The notes beneath the pieces were generated by a model. The model worked only from the letters and a program-made list of their open reading frames with translations. It had not been told where the DNA came from and searched no databases. A stretch of 64,000 nt of DNA. It comes from Listeria floridensis FSL S10-1187. GTDB lineage: Bacteria; Bacillota; Bacilli; Lactobacillales; Listeriaceae. Below are positions 47,158-56,572 of the stretch, in pieces. The stretch spans positions 1-64,000 of the forward strand of contig NZ_AODF01000009.1 of NCBI RefSeq assembly GCF_000525875.1. The letters are read 5' to 3'. The position numbers were made by a program, and so were the translations under genes. The first letter of the stretch is position 1, and the number at the start of each line of letters is the position of its first letter.

Positions 47158-49857
47158 ATGACGAAATGGAAAGAACAAGCAAAAGCAGTTTTTGAACTGG
47201 ATGGAAAACCAATTCACTATTACAATTTAAACGCGTTAGAAGCGCACAAAGATGTTAAAATCAGCCGTTTACCTTATTCGATTCGAGTTTTGCTGGAATC
47301 AGTTCTCAGGCAAAGCGATGGACGAGTGATTACAGATGAACATGTTGAACACTTAGCAAGTTGGTCAAAATATCCAGTGGAGAATAACGGAGATGTACCG
47401 TTTAAACCAGCTCGAGTTATCTTGCAGGATTTTACAGGTGTTCCGGCAGTAGTTGACCTTGCATCGCTTCGAAAAGCCATGGAAGATATGGGCGGCGATC
47501 CAGAGAAAATCAATCCGGAAATTCCTGTTGATTTAGTTGTCGATCATTCTGTTCAAGTGGATAGCTATGCGAACCCAGAAGCGCTTAAAATCAACATGGA
47601 ACTTGAATTTAAGCGCAACATGGAGCGTTACCAGTTCTTAAACTGGGCACAAAAAGCCTTTGATAAATATCGTGCCGTTCCGCCCGCAACGGGGATTGTT
47701 CACCAAGTCAACCTTGAATACTTAGCAAGTGTTGTGATTGCAAATGAAATTGACGGAGAAACGGTTGCTTTTCCTGACAGTTTAGTTGGGACGGATAGCC
47801 ATACGACAATGATTAACGGTATTGGTGTGCTTGGATGGGGCGTTGGCGGCATTGAAGCAGAAGCTGGGATGCTTGGTCAGCCGTCGTATTTCCAAATTCC
47901 AGAAGTAATCGGGGTTAAACTCGTTGGAGAACTGCCAAACGGGGCTACTGCAACCGACTTTGCCTTAAAAGTAACACAAGTTCTGCGGGAGAAAAAAGTC
48001 GTTGGTAAGTTTGTTGAATTTTACGGGCCTGGCGTTTCCACACTTCCGCTTGCTGATCGTGCAACTGTGGCGAATATGGCTCCAGAATACGGCGCAACCT
48101 GCGGCTTTTTCCCTGTCGATGAAGAATCGCTCAGCTACATGCGTCTTACCGGTCGAAGCGAAGCGCAGATTGCTCTTGTCGAAACGTATTTGAAAGAAAA
48201 TCAAATGTTCTTTACAGAAGAAGAGCCTGAATATACGGATATTGTTGAAATTAATCTCAGTGAAATTGAAGCAAATTTATCGGGTCCAAAGCGTCCGCAA
48301 GATTTGATTCCGCTGTCGAAAATGAAGGAAACATTTGTAGCATCGGTTACAAACCCAGCCGGTAATCAAGGGTTTGGGCTGACAGAAGCAGAATTTGAAA
48401 AAGAAGCCAAAGTGGTTTATGGAAACGGCGATGAATCTGTCATGAAAACGGGAGCCGTTGCTATTGCAGCTATTACAAGCTGTACGAATACATCCAATCC
48501 TTATGTGATGCTTTCTGCAGGTCTTGTCGCAAAACGCGCGGTGGAGCTCGGGCTTGAAGTGCCTAAGTACGTGAAGACTTCACTTGCACCAGGATCGAAA
48601 GTGGTAACCGGCTACCTTGAAAAAGCAGGGCTCTTGCCATACCTAGACAAACTAGGTTTTGACCTTGTCGGCTACGGCTGTACGACTTGTATCGGAAATT
48701 CAGGTCCGCTAAAAGAAGAAATTGAACAGGCGATTATTGATAATGACCTGCTCGTTTCAGCCGTTTTAAGCGGTAACCGTAACTTCGAAGGTCGAATTCA
48801 TGCGCTTGTAAAAGCCAACTTCTTAGCATCACCTCCGCTTGTTGTGGCCTATGCACTTGCAGGCACAACGAATATTGACTTAAATGATGAGCCAATTGGT
48901 CGAGGAACAGATGGTAAAGACTATTACTTAAAAGATATCTGGCCAAGCTCAGAAGAAGTGAAGGCGCTCGTACAAGAAACCGTGACGCCTGAGCTATTCC
49001 GTGAACAATATGCCCATGTCTTTGACGACAATGCGGAGTGGAATGCGATTGATACGACAGACGAACCGCTTTATCAGTGGGATGAAGATTCGACCTATAT
49101 TGCCAATCCACCGTTTTTTGAACATTTGTCGAAAGAATCCGGCCAAGTGGAGCCTCTTTCCGGCTTGCGTGTCATTGGCAAATTCGGCGACTCTGTGACA
49201 ACCGACCACATTTCGCCTGCTGGAGCGATCGGGAAAGATACGCCTGCAGGAAAATTCTTGCGCGATCGTGGCGTTGCAATCCGCGATTTCAATTCCTACG
49301 GATCAAGACGCGGTAATCATGATGTGATGATGCGAGGCACCTTTGCCAATATCCGTATCAAAAATCAAATTGCTGAGGGAACAGAAGGCGGATACACGAC
49401 GTATTTCCCAACCGGCGAAGTGATGTCCATCTATGATGCGTCGCAAAAATACTTGGCGAGTGGAACTGGACTTGTTATCCTTGCTGGTGATGATTATGGA
49501 ATGGGCTCATCGCGTGACTGGGCTGCGAAAGGGACAAACTTGCTTGGCATAAAAACAGTGATCGCAAAAAGTTACGAACGGATTCACCGCTCGAACCTTG
49601 TGATGATGGGTGTTTTACCGCTTGAGTTCCAAGCAGGCGAAAGTGCTGACACCCTTGGATTATCAGGTCGTGAATCGATCTCTGTTGCAGTTGATGAAAA
49701 CGTAGCACCGAAAAGTCTTGTCAAAGTAACCGCGACCGCTGAAGATGGCAGTTTCAAGACGTTTGATGCTGTGGTTCGCTTTGATTCAGAAGTGGAAATT
49801 GATTATTATCGCAATGGCGGTATCTTGCCGATGGTATTACGTGAGAAATTACGCTGA
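47158..49857 (+). CDS. acnA: Aconitate hydratase
   Basis: 899 residues. ATG 47158 has AAGGAGGA upstream, while the in-frame ATG 47140 precedes that site. Iron-sulfur cysteines: [10 protein letters not shown] and [13 protein letters not shown]; also [18 protein letters not shown] and the swivel domain with [16 protein letters not shown]. AcnA-type (IRP1-like), so it may also bind mRNA. Interconverts citrate and isocitrate; Listeria has an incomplete TCA cycle, so its main product is glutamate precursors. Under CcpC-like control. Confidence 0.97.
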   Translation: MTKWKEQAKAVFELDGKPIHYYNLNALEAHKDVKISRLPYSIRVLLESVLRQSDGRVITDEHVEHLASWSKYPVENNGDVPFKPARVILQDFTGVPAVVDLASLRKAMEDMGGDPEKINPEIPVDLVVDHSVQVDSYANPEALKINMELEFKRNMERYQFLNWAQKAFDKYRAVPPATGIVHQVNLEYLASVVIANEIDGETVAFPDSLVGTDSHTTMINGIGVLGWGVGGIEAEAGMLGQPSYFQIPEVIGVKLVGELPNGATATDFALKVTQVLREKKVVGKFVEFYGPGVSTLPLADRATVANMAPEYGATCGFFPVDEESLSYMRLTGRSEAQIALVETYLKENQMFFTEEEPEYTDIVEINLSEIEANLSGPKRPQDLIPLSKMKETFVASVTNPAGNQGFGLTEAEFEKEAKVVYGNGDESVMKTGAVAIAAITSCTNTSNPYVMLSAGLVAKRAVELGLEVPKYVKTSLAPGSKVVTGYLEKAGLLPYLDKLGFDLVGYGCTTCIGNSGPLKEEIEQAIIDNDLLVSAVLSGNRNFEGRIHALVKANFLASPPLVVAYALAGTTNIDLNDEPIGRGTDGKDYYLKDIWPSSEEVKALVQETVTPELFREQYAHVFDDNAEWNAIDTTDEPLYQWDEDSTYIANPPFFEHLSKESGQVEPLSGLRVIGKFGDSVTTDHISPAGAIGKDTPAGKFLRDRGVAIRDFNSYGSRRGNHDVMMRGTFANIRIKNQIAEGTEGGYTTYFPTGEVMSIYDASQKYLASGTGLVILAGDDYGMGSSRDWAAKGTNLLGIKTVIAKSYERIHRSNLVMMGVLPLEFQAGESADTLGLSGRESISVAVDENVAPKSLVKVTATAEDGSFKTFDAVVRFDSEVEIDYYRNGGILPMVLREKLR

Positions 49858-49858
49858 T

Positions 49859-49901
49859 AAAAAAACCGGCTATCCTAGTTGATTAGGGTAGCCGGTTTTT
49901 A
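49859..49901 (+). terminator. acnA terminator
   Basis: AAAACCGGCTA/TAGCCGGTTTTT with an inner TCCTA/TAGGG-type pairing; ends in T-run. Confidence 0.88.
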
Positions 49902-49930
49902 GTTGCACAACAAGAACAAATGTTCTAAAA
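49902..49930 (+). promoter_or_regulatory. Promoter with LexA (SOS) box
   Basis: TTGCAC (49902-49907), 17-base spacer, TAAAAT (49925-49930). The spacer contains AGAACAAATGTTCT (49912-49925), which fits the Gram-positive LexA operator GAAC-N4-GTTC. LexA bound there would block polymerase, placing the following two genes in the SOS regulon; the counterparts lmo1640-lmo1639 are, as I recall, reported SOS genes. Confidence 0.8.
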
Positions 49931-49964
49931 TAAAAAGAGAATAAAAAGAAAGAGAGACTGTGGT

Positions 49965-50198
49965 ATGGAAAAGAAGACTGGACTTTTGATTATGACTTTA
50001 TTCGGCGGAATTTTGATTGGTGTTTTGTGCATGTTCGGTGGCATTAAACTTGAACTGAATCGCTGGATTTTTTTACTGTTTATTGCAATAAGCCTTGGCG
50101 TCGGTGTAGCAGAATGGCGTAATAAGCGTATGGCTTTTTCATTGGCCGGGTTTTTTATCGCAGCATTTATCAGTACACAATACATTTTAATTCATTAA
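49965..50198 (+). CDS. Small membrane protein, SOS-associated
   Basis: 77 residues from ATG 49965 after AAAGAGAG. Two to three TM helices (about 6-26, 31-46, 52-72) and little else. First gene of the SOS-box unit, followed by tag after a 21-base gap. Function unknown; counterpart lmo1640 by position. Confidence 0.8.
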   Translation: MEKKTGLLIMTLFGGILIGVLCMFGGIKLELNRWIFLLFIAISLGVGVAEWRNKRMAFSLAGFFIAAFISTQYILIH

Positions 50199-50219
50199 CT
50201 TTAAAAGAGGAGGATGAAA

Positions 50220-50786
50220 ATGGAAGAAGCAGGATGCAACTGGGCGAAATCGAGTCCATTGATGCAAGCGTATCACGATGAAGAATGGTGTGTGCCGAGT
50301 TATGATGACCGTTACTTATTTGAGATGTTAAATCTTGAGGGCGCACAAGCGGGTTTGTCATGGCAGACAATCATCAATAAACGTGTTCACTATCAAGAGG
50401 CATTTGCTGATTTTGATATTGATTTTTGTGCCGCATTAACAGACGATGACCTCGAACAGCTGCGGAACAACGAAAAAATTATCCGCAATCGAGCAAAAAT
50501 TAAAGCTGTCCGCGATAATGCTCAAGCGGTATTGAAAGTGCAACAGGAGTTTGGCTCTTTTTCTAATTATATGTGGCATTTTACGGAAGGAAATCGTGTG
50601 ATTCATGAACTGCTATCAGATGCTGAAATGCCGGCAAAAACCGAGCTTTCTGAGGCAATTAGCCGTGATATGAAAAAACGCGGGTTCAAATTTGTCGGTC
50701 CAGTCATTATTTATTCTTACTTACAGGCCATTGGAATTGTGGATGATCATGTCCTTTCTTGCCCGCTACACGCTACGGCCAAATAA
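50220..50786 (+). CDS. tag: DNA-3-methyladenine glycosylase I
   Basis: 188 residues from ATG 50220 (GAGGAGG 7 bases upstream; ATG 50214 lies on that site). CNWAKSSPLMQAYHDEEWCVP with zinc-ligand Cys and His, FEMLNLEGAQAGLSWQTII, and FKFVGPVIIYSYLQAIG are diagnostic of Tag. The C-terminal zinc ligands appear in DDHVLSCPLH. Base excision of 3-methyladenine; induced by DNA damage if the SOS box works. Confidence 0.95.
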   Translation: MEEAGCNWAKSSPLMQAYHDEEWCVPSYDDRYLFEMLNLEGAQAGLSWQTIINKRVHYQEAFADFDIDFCAALTDDDLEQLRNNEKIIRNRAKIKAVRDNAQAVLKVQQEFGSFSNYMWHFTEGNRVIHELLSDAEMPAKTELSEAISRDMKKRGFKFVGPVIIYSYLQAIGIVDDHVLSCPLHATAK

Positions 50787-50821
50787 AAAAGAGAAAATCC
50801 GCGGATTTTCTCTTTTTTAAT
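50787..50821. terminator. Bidirectional terminator
   Basis: A near-perfect 34-base palindrome (arm AAAAAGAGAAAATCCGC) between convergent tag and the ABC permease. Confidence 0.92.
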
Positions 50822-51889
50822 TTAACTAAGTGCTACATCACGTTTCTTGAAGATATAGAAGGTGAGACTTAAAATTAACGCAACGTAGACAAACAGACCA
50901 AGAATGACCTGCCACATCGCTAGTCCGCCAGCTATTCCTGAACCAGATACAAGCGAATTTAAGTTGAGCAAGTTGAAGATGAGCCATTTTAGCCAATCAT
51001 ATTTTTCGATTGCAAGCGGTAAAATAGCAGCAATAATATTTCCTGAAAATAATACTCCGATTCCGACGCCGACCGCGAGCGCTTGCGAGCGGACAACAGA
51101 AGAGAATAGAAAAGCAATGCTCAAGAATGTAATCATCAAAATTAGATTCGTTCCTAACATTTGGAAGGCCAGTTCATAAGCATTTAGAGCTCCCGTACTT
51201 GCAGAAACAGGGAGACTGTAAGCATCTCCGCCAAGCATGAAGGAGAAGGCGAATGCGGATAAAAGCAGGACAACACTTGTGAGTAGGGCATAGAACACAC
51301 AGATCGCAAGCTTAGATGCAAGAATTTGCGAGCGCGAGTAAGGTCTTGTGAGCAGTAATTTAATCGTGCCACCGGAAAATTCGGATGCTACAATCGTACT
51401 TGCTACAATCACAACAAGAATCGTCGCAATGCTTGCGCCTGATCCCAAGCTACTGAGGAAGTCGGCACCGCTTGGCGCAAAATCAGACTTCATTGGTACT
51501 TTGCCTTGATCAGCGTAAACCTGGTAATAATCAATTTGTTTTTGCAGCTCAGCTTTTGCTTGTTTACCAGATGTCATTTCTTTTTGAGCTTTTAAAACCG
51601 TAACTGAATCTTTAGGGGATAGCGTTTCTGATTTCAAATTGAGCTTTGAGCCTTCTTTAGTTGAGATTAAAGAGTTATACTCATTTTCAGAAATCGGTTG
51701 ACCTGCTTCATCATAGTATTGAGTAACCCCTTGTGCCACTGGTTTTGAGAACTCGTCATCACCAGCTGTTGTGCGTACAAAAAACATCAGCAAAGCCATT
51801 AGAAAGACGATCACGACTAAAACAAGTTGCATAATCCAGCTCGACTTGCGTAAGAATAATTTTTGCCATTCGTTCTTGATTAAACTCAT
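50822..51889 (-). CDS. ABC-2 type transporter permease
   Basis: 355 residues. One N-terminal TM (about 17-38), an extracellular loop of about 120 residues, then five TMs between 150 and 350, the ABC2_membrane layout with EFSGGTIKLLLTRPYSRSQILASK. The start overlaps the stop of the ATPase gene (ATGA). BcrB/YtrC-like systems of this kind often give resistance to bacitracin-like peptides; substrate not shown. Counterpart lmo1636. Confidence 0.9.
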   Translation of the reverse strand: MSLIKNEWQKLFLRKSSWIMQLVLVVIVFLMALLMFFVRTTAGDDEFSKPVAQGVTQYYDEAGQPISENEYNSLISTKEGSKLNLKSETLSPKDSVTVLKAQKEMTSGKQAKAELQKQIDYYQVYADQGKVPMKSDFAPSGADFLSSLGSGASIATILVVIVASTIVASEFSGGTIKLLLTRPYSRSQILASKLAICVFYALLTSVVLLLSAFAFSFMLGGDAYSLPVSASTGALNAYELAFQMLGTNLILMITFLSIAFLFSSVVRSQALAVGVGIGVLFSGNIIAAILPLAIEKYDWLKWLIFNLLNLNSLVSGSGIAGGLAMWQVILGLFVYVALILSLTFYIFKKRDVALS

Positions 51890-52803
51890 GCTTTTTCCCC
51901 TCCGTTCGTTAATGTTAAGAAGCGGTCTTCGAGGGAAACGTGAATTTTCGCAAGCTCTAAGACATCAATATTTGCTTTTACTAAAGCGCGTGCAATTTCT
52001 GGAACAACTTCGTTCGTTGTGTGCAGGGTAAACTGGTTACCGTTGCGGTTAGTGATTTCAAGCGCTAATGTTTCAAGAACAAGCTTAGCTGCTTCTGGAT
52101 CTGAAACTTCAAGCTGAATCGTAAAACCTGCTTCTTGTTCTAAATCCGTAATACGTTCAATATGCGTAAGCTTGCCTTGATTGATGATGGCAAAACGATC
52201 CGTAATCTGCTGAATTTCACTAAGCAAATGACTCGAAATAAGAACCGAAGTACCACGCTGAGCAAGTTCGCGGATTAATTCCCGAAATTCTCGCATTCCT
52301 TGCGGGTCAAGTCCATTTGTTGGCTCATCCAAAATAAGCAGATCCGGCTGATGAATTAATGCTTGAGCAAGACCAAGACGCTGACGCATACCTAGCGAAT
52401 AGGTTTTTACTTTGCTAGTAATGGCATGTTCAAGTTTCACTTGTTTGACCACGTCCATAATCTGCTTGTCACTAATCTCTTTGCGGCTCATTCGTGCAAA
52501 TTGCTTTAAGTTATTTAAACCAGACATATACATGTAGAACTCTGGATTTTCAATGATAGCACCAACATGTTTAATAGCATCTTTAAAATTATCATCTACA
52601 TTGATACCGCTGATATGCACATCGCCATTCGTTTTTTTGATCAATTTGACAATCGAACGAATAATCGTTGTTTTCCCGGCACCATTTGGACCAAGCAACC
52701 CAAAAACTTCACCTTTCTCAACTTCAAAACTAATGTTATGTATAATTTCTTTTTGCCCGATTTTTTTGGAAACATTTTCGAGCTGCAACACTTTTTCTGT
52801 CAT
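51886..52803 (-). CDS. ABC transporter ATP-binding protein (BcrA-type)
   Basis: 305 residues. Walker A GLLGPNGAGKTT, signature SLGMRQRLGLAQAL (Gly-Met in place of the GGQ), Walker B LLILDEPTNGLDP, H-loop SSHLL and a C-terminal extension of about 80 residues typical of BcrA/NatA ATPases. First gene of the minus-strand pair with the permease. Upstream there is TATAAT (minus strand, near 52836) without a clear -35. Confidence 0.92.
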   Translation of the reverse strand: MTEKVLQLENVSKKIGQKEIIHNISFEVEKGEVFGLLGPNGAGKTTIIRSIVKLIKKTNGDVHISGINVDDNFKDAIKHVGAIIENPEFYMYMSGLNNLKQFARMSRKEISDKQIMDVVKQVKLEHAITSKVKTYSLGMRQRLGLAQALIHQPDLLILDEPTNGLDPQGMREFRELIRELAQRGTSVLISSHLLSEIQQITDRFAIINQGKLTHIERITDLEQEAGFTIQLEVSDPEAAKLVLETLALEITNRNGNQFTLHTTNEVVPEIARALVKANIDVLELAKIHVSLEDRFLTLTNGGEKA

Positions 52804-52906
52804 TTTCTCACTCCTTTTTCACGATCAACACTTGTATTATACCCTAAAAGTCAAGAGCTTCGCCATTCACCTCTAGTTTTATTCTCTACTACGTCCGAAG
52901 AATGAG

Positions 52907-52937
52907 AAAAACCCTTCTTTGTTGGAAAAGAAGGGCG
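52907..52937 (-). terminator. adhE terminator
   Basis: On the minus strand CCCTTCTTT and AAAGAAGGG flank a 6-base loop, followed by TTTTTCTC. Plus coordinates of the arms are 52912-52920 and 52927-52935. Confidence 0.85.
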
Positions 52938-52965
52938 ATTCTCTCTTCATAAAATTGATGTAGTA

Positions 52966-55567
52966 TTAAACACCTTTATACGCTTCAATGTAAATTTCTT
53001 TCAGTTCACTTACAAGCGGTTGTTTTGGATTAGCAGTTGTACATTGATCCATGAAAGCACGATCAGCTAATGTATCTACAACCGTATCAAATGCTTTTTT
53101 ATCAACATTTTGGCCCTTCAGACTCATTTCGATGCCGATATCTTTACCAAGCTTGATAATTGCATCAACAAGAGACTTAACACCTTCCTCAGTCGTTGAA
53201 GCTTTAAGTCCGACGATGCGTGCAATACGTGCATAATCTTCATCAGCTCTGAAGCTTTCATATTTAGGGAATAGCGCATGTTTTCTAGGTTTTGCTGCAT
53301 TGTAACGAATAACATGCGGCATCAAGATGGCATTGGCACGACCATGAGGAATGTGGAATTCCGGTCCAATTTTATGTGCCAAACTGTGATTGATACCGAG
53401 GAAGGCATTGGCAAACGCCATCCCAGCTAAAGCAGAAGCATTGTGCATTTTTTCGCGTGCATCTTCGTCACCTTTAAGAACTGAGTCACGCAAGTTTTCA
53501 AATACAAGTTCAATAGCCCGAATCGAAAGTCCACGTGTATAATCACTTGCCATGACCGACACATAAGATTCAATCGCATGCGTTAATACATCCATTCCAG
53601 TATCAGCCGTAATATGAGCCGGTACAGTCGTCACATATTGAGCATCTACAATGGCTACATCTGGTGTAAGTTCATAGTCAGCAAGAGGGTACTTGATATT
53701 GTTTTCTTTATCCGTGATAACTGCAAACGGAGTAACTTCTGAACCCGTACCGCTTGTTGTTGGAATTGCAACAAATTTTGCTTTTTCCCCAAGTTTAGGG
53801 TATTTGAACGTACGTTTACGAATATCTAAGAATTTTTGTTTAAGCCCAAAGAATGAAGCTTCTGGGTGTTCATAGAAGAGCCACATACCTTTCGCAGCAT
53901 CCATTGCCGATCCGCCGCCAAGTGCGATAATGCAGTCCGGTTTGAAATCTTTCATCAGTTCAGCGCCTTTATAAACCGTCACATCAGATGGATCTGGTTC
54001 AACATCAGCAAATACTTGATAAGCTACTTCGTTACCGCGGCGTTTTAAATGATCGATCACAACATCGACATACTTAAATTCAACCATTCCTGGGTCAGTT
54101 ACGATAAATACACGATTTAAGCCTTCCATTTTTTGAAGGTATTGCGTTGAATATTTTTCAAAGAACACTTTTGGTGGAAGTTTAAACCATTGCATATTAT
54201 TTCTCCGATCTGCGATTCGTTTCACATTAAGCAAGTTTGTTGCGCTAACGTTTTGCGAAACAGAGTTTTTACCGTAAGATCCGCATCCAAGTGTAAGAGA
54301 AGGAATGAAGCCGTTATACAGATCGCCAATTCCGCCTTGAGCAGAAGGAGCGTTTACGATAATCCGGCAAGCTTTCATACGTAAACCAAATTGTTTTTGC
54401 GCTTCACTGTCAGTTGAGTGAATAACAGCCGAGTGACCTAGGCCACCATATTCAAGCATTTCTTCCGCACGATCAAACGCTTCTTTTTGATCTTTCGCTT
54501 CAATAAATGCAAGAACAGGGCTAAGTTTTTCATGAGAAAGCGGATATTTATCGCCAACACCTTTAATTTCTGCAATTAAAATTTTCGTTGTTTCAGGAAC
54601 TTTGAATCCAGCTTGCTCAGCAATCCAAGCAGGGGACTTACCAACAACATCAGGGTTTAAGGTTCCTTTTTCAGGATTGATCACATAGCTTTCAAGTTTT
54701 TTTGAATTCAGCGCCTTTAACAAAGTAGCAGTCATTTGCTGCAAATTCAGCTTTTACTTCACTCGCAACATCTTTATCAACAATAACCGCTTGCTCAGAC
54801 GCACAAATCATTCCTTGGTCAAACGATTTTGATAAAATCACATCATTGACTGCACGTTTGATTTTCGCAGTTTTATCGATGTAAGCAGGAACGTTTCCTG
54901 GACCTACGCCAAGAGCTGGTTTACCAGTCGAGTATGCCGATTTCACCATTCCGGCACCGCCCGTTGCAAGAACAAGCGCAACCTTATCATGATTCATCAG
55001 TTGTTTCGTTGCTTCAAGAGCAGGTTTTTCAACCCACTGAACACAGTGTTCCGGAGCTCCGGCCGCAACTGCTGCTTCGTACACAACTCGTGCCGCTTCA
55101 GCCGAACATTTTTGTGCACTCGGGTGGAAAGCAAAGATAATTGGATTTCTTGTTTTAATCGCAATAATCGCTTTGAAAAGAGTTGTTGAAGTTGGGTTTG
55201 TTACCGGAGTTACACCAGCAATCACACCGACTGGTTCAGCAATTTCAATCACACCAGTTTGTTTGTCTTCATTAATGATGCCCACTGTTTTATCTGCTTT
55301 GATACTGTTCCAGATATATTCAGTTGCAAAAATATTTTTGATACATTTATCTTCATATAGTCCGCGACCAGTTTCTTCGACTGCCATCTTTGCAAGCGGC
55401 ATATGTTGATCGAGCCCAGCTAGAGCCATTGCATGTACGATATGGTCAATTTGTTCTTGGGTAAAACTTTCAAATTCCTTTAACGCTTTTTGACCGTTAT
55501 TTGCTAATTGATCAATCATTTTTTGTACTTCTGCTACTTCACGAGTCGCTTCTTCTTTAATCGCCAT
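52966..55567 (-). CDS. adhE: Bifunctional acetaldehyde-CoA/alcohol dehydrogenase AdhE (Listeria adhesion protein), frameshifted
   Basis: 866 residues when one break is bridged, the length of Listeria LAP. The N-terminal aldehyde dehydrogenase half has [17 protein letters not shown] and the catalytic Cys in [10 protein letters not shown]. The C-terminal iron-dependent alcohol dehydrogenase half has [30 protein letters not shown] and metal-ligand His in NHSLAHKIG and IPHGRANA. The break is T7 54697-54703 of the plus strand; six restores [15 protein letters not shown]. It reduces acetyl-CoA to ethanol and regenerates NAD+; in pathogenic Listeria the same protein binds host Hsp60 when secreted. 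Rex-like operator upstream. Confidence 0.97.
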
Positions 55568-55697
55568 TTTTCTTTCCTCCTAAATTTGAAGGGACTTAAA
55601 ACGTCCATGTTAGTCTCAATGTGTCCCTGAATGTCCAAAAAAATTGTGGCAGTCGACAGTGCCGCGTTTTTTCGGTGATTTATTTGATTACAAATTT

Positions 55698-55726
55698 AGT
55701 ATATCTTAAGAAAAAAAGTTTGTAAA
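55698..55726 (-). promoter_or_regulatory. adhE promoter
   Basis: On the minus strand TTTACA (55721-55726), 17-base spacer, TATACT (55698-55703), about 130 bases before the adhE ATG. That leaves a long 5' untranslated region of about 125 bases, in which no clear structure was found. Confidence 0.6.
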
Positions 55727-55729
55727 TAG

Positions 55730-55752
55730 TTTCACGTGAAAACATTCACAAA
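55730..55752. promoter_or_regulatory. Rex-like operator
   Basis: A perfect TTTCACGTGAAA (55730-55741) overlaps CGTGAA-N4-TTCACA (55735-55750); the latter, read on the minus strand as TTGTGAATGTTTTCACG, fits the Rex consensus TTGTGAA-N4-TTCACAA with one or two differences. It sits just upstream of the adhE -35, so the NADH-sensing repressor Rex probably controls adhE. Confidence 0.6.
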
Positions 55753-55861
55753 ATCAAAAAAATAAGACTTAGGACATGTAAAGCGTAAAAAAAGATAGTT
55801 CTTTCGGCATGATTTGAAATTGGGAAATCTGCCGCATTTTTGCAACCGTGTTTTAAACCCC

Positions 55862-55890
55862 TTGCAAAGTAAAAACAAATCTGCTAAGAT
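55862..55890 (+). promoter_or_regulatory. trp operon promoter
   Basis: TTGCAA (55862-55867), 17-base spacer, TAAGAT (55885-55890). Divergent from adhE, 136 bases away. Confidence 0.65.
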
Positions 55891-55896
55891 TGCTTA

Positions 55897-56188
55897 CAAC
55901 TTCAAAAAAGCAATGATGAAAGAGTAAGTAGCCTAATGAATGTTACAAGAGAGCTGACGGGTGGTGTGAGTCAGCAGCTGACATTAGTGCGAATGGACTT
56001 TCTAGCTCTGAACCGAACCGCAGTGCGAAGTAGGATTCAGCGACTAAGCCTTATCGTTATACAAGGCACCATTTGGCCTGAAAGGCAGATGGAATAAAGT
56101 GAACTTATTCGTAAGTTAAACAAGGTGGCACCACGGGTTTCTCGTCCTTGTCTAGAAATAGACAAGCTTCGGGGAGCCCTTTTTTTAG
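55897..56188 (+). promoter_or_regulatory. T-box leader 1 of the trp operon (tRNA-Trp)
   Basis: The stem I apical region is near 55952-55978 (GCTGAC...GTCAGC). A TGG specifier lies at 55994-55996 in GAATGGAC. T-box AAGGTGGCACCACGGG starts at 56121, followed by the terminator (about 56136-56187, with an inner TTGTCTA/TAGACAA stem and T7). The variable bulge base is C, which pairs with G73 of tRNA-Trp, so specifier and discriminator agree. Confidence 0.88.
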
Positions 56189-56204
56189 TTGAATCAGAAA
56201 AAGC

Positions 56205-56436
56205 AGGAAGCAAGAAGAGTACTTTAGCGTCGAACGGATAGAGAGCAAGCGGTTGGTGGAAGCTTGACGGGAGTGCTAAAGGAATGGGCCTTGCGCGTTA
56301 AGTCTTGAAATCAGTAGGGACTTACGGTTAGCCGTCGTTATTCGGCAGAGATGCAGTGTCTTCAAAACGCTGAAACATGAGGTGGTACCGCGATTTTTTC
56401 GCCCTCTAAACGATATTTCGTTTAGAGGGCTTTTTT
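56205..56436 (+). promoter_or_regulatory. T-box leader 2, in tandem
   Basis: A second complete leader follows directly: stem I with GAGAGCAAGC...GCTTGACGG, a GAATGGG specifier context (TGG 56285-56287), T-box AGGTGGTACCGCG at 56380-56392 and a perfect terminator stem GCCCTCTAAACGA/TCGTTTAGAGGGC (56401-56430) with T6. Its bulge base is T, which would pair with A73, or only by G-U with tRNA-Trp. No gene lies between the two leaders. Confidence 0.85.
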
Positions 56437-56572
56437 GTTTTCACAAATATCATGAAAGGAGTAAAAATAGTGATGCAGCTTAAAACTTAGGAAAAGATGA
56501 AGAAAAAGCGGAAAGACACCAAACAATGTGAAGATTGATTCGCAGACATATTAGAGAAAGCGAGGGAAAGAT
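56437..56572 (+). other. Short spacer where trpE and trpG would be expected
   Basis: AAAGGAG (56456-56462) and GTG/ATG at 56470-56475 open a frame that stops after a few codons. The remaining ~90 bases have stops in all forward frames. In L. monocytogenes trpE and trpG lie between leader and trpD; neither is present. A start-like site followed by nonsense suggests a deletion scar, though I cannot match it to trpE or trpG. Confidence 0.5.
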
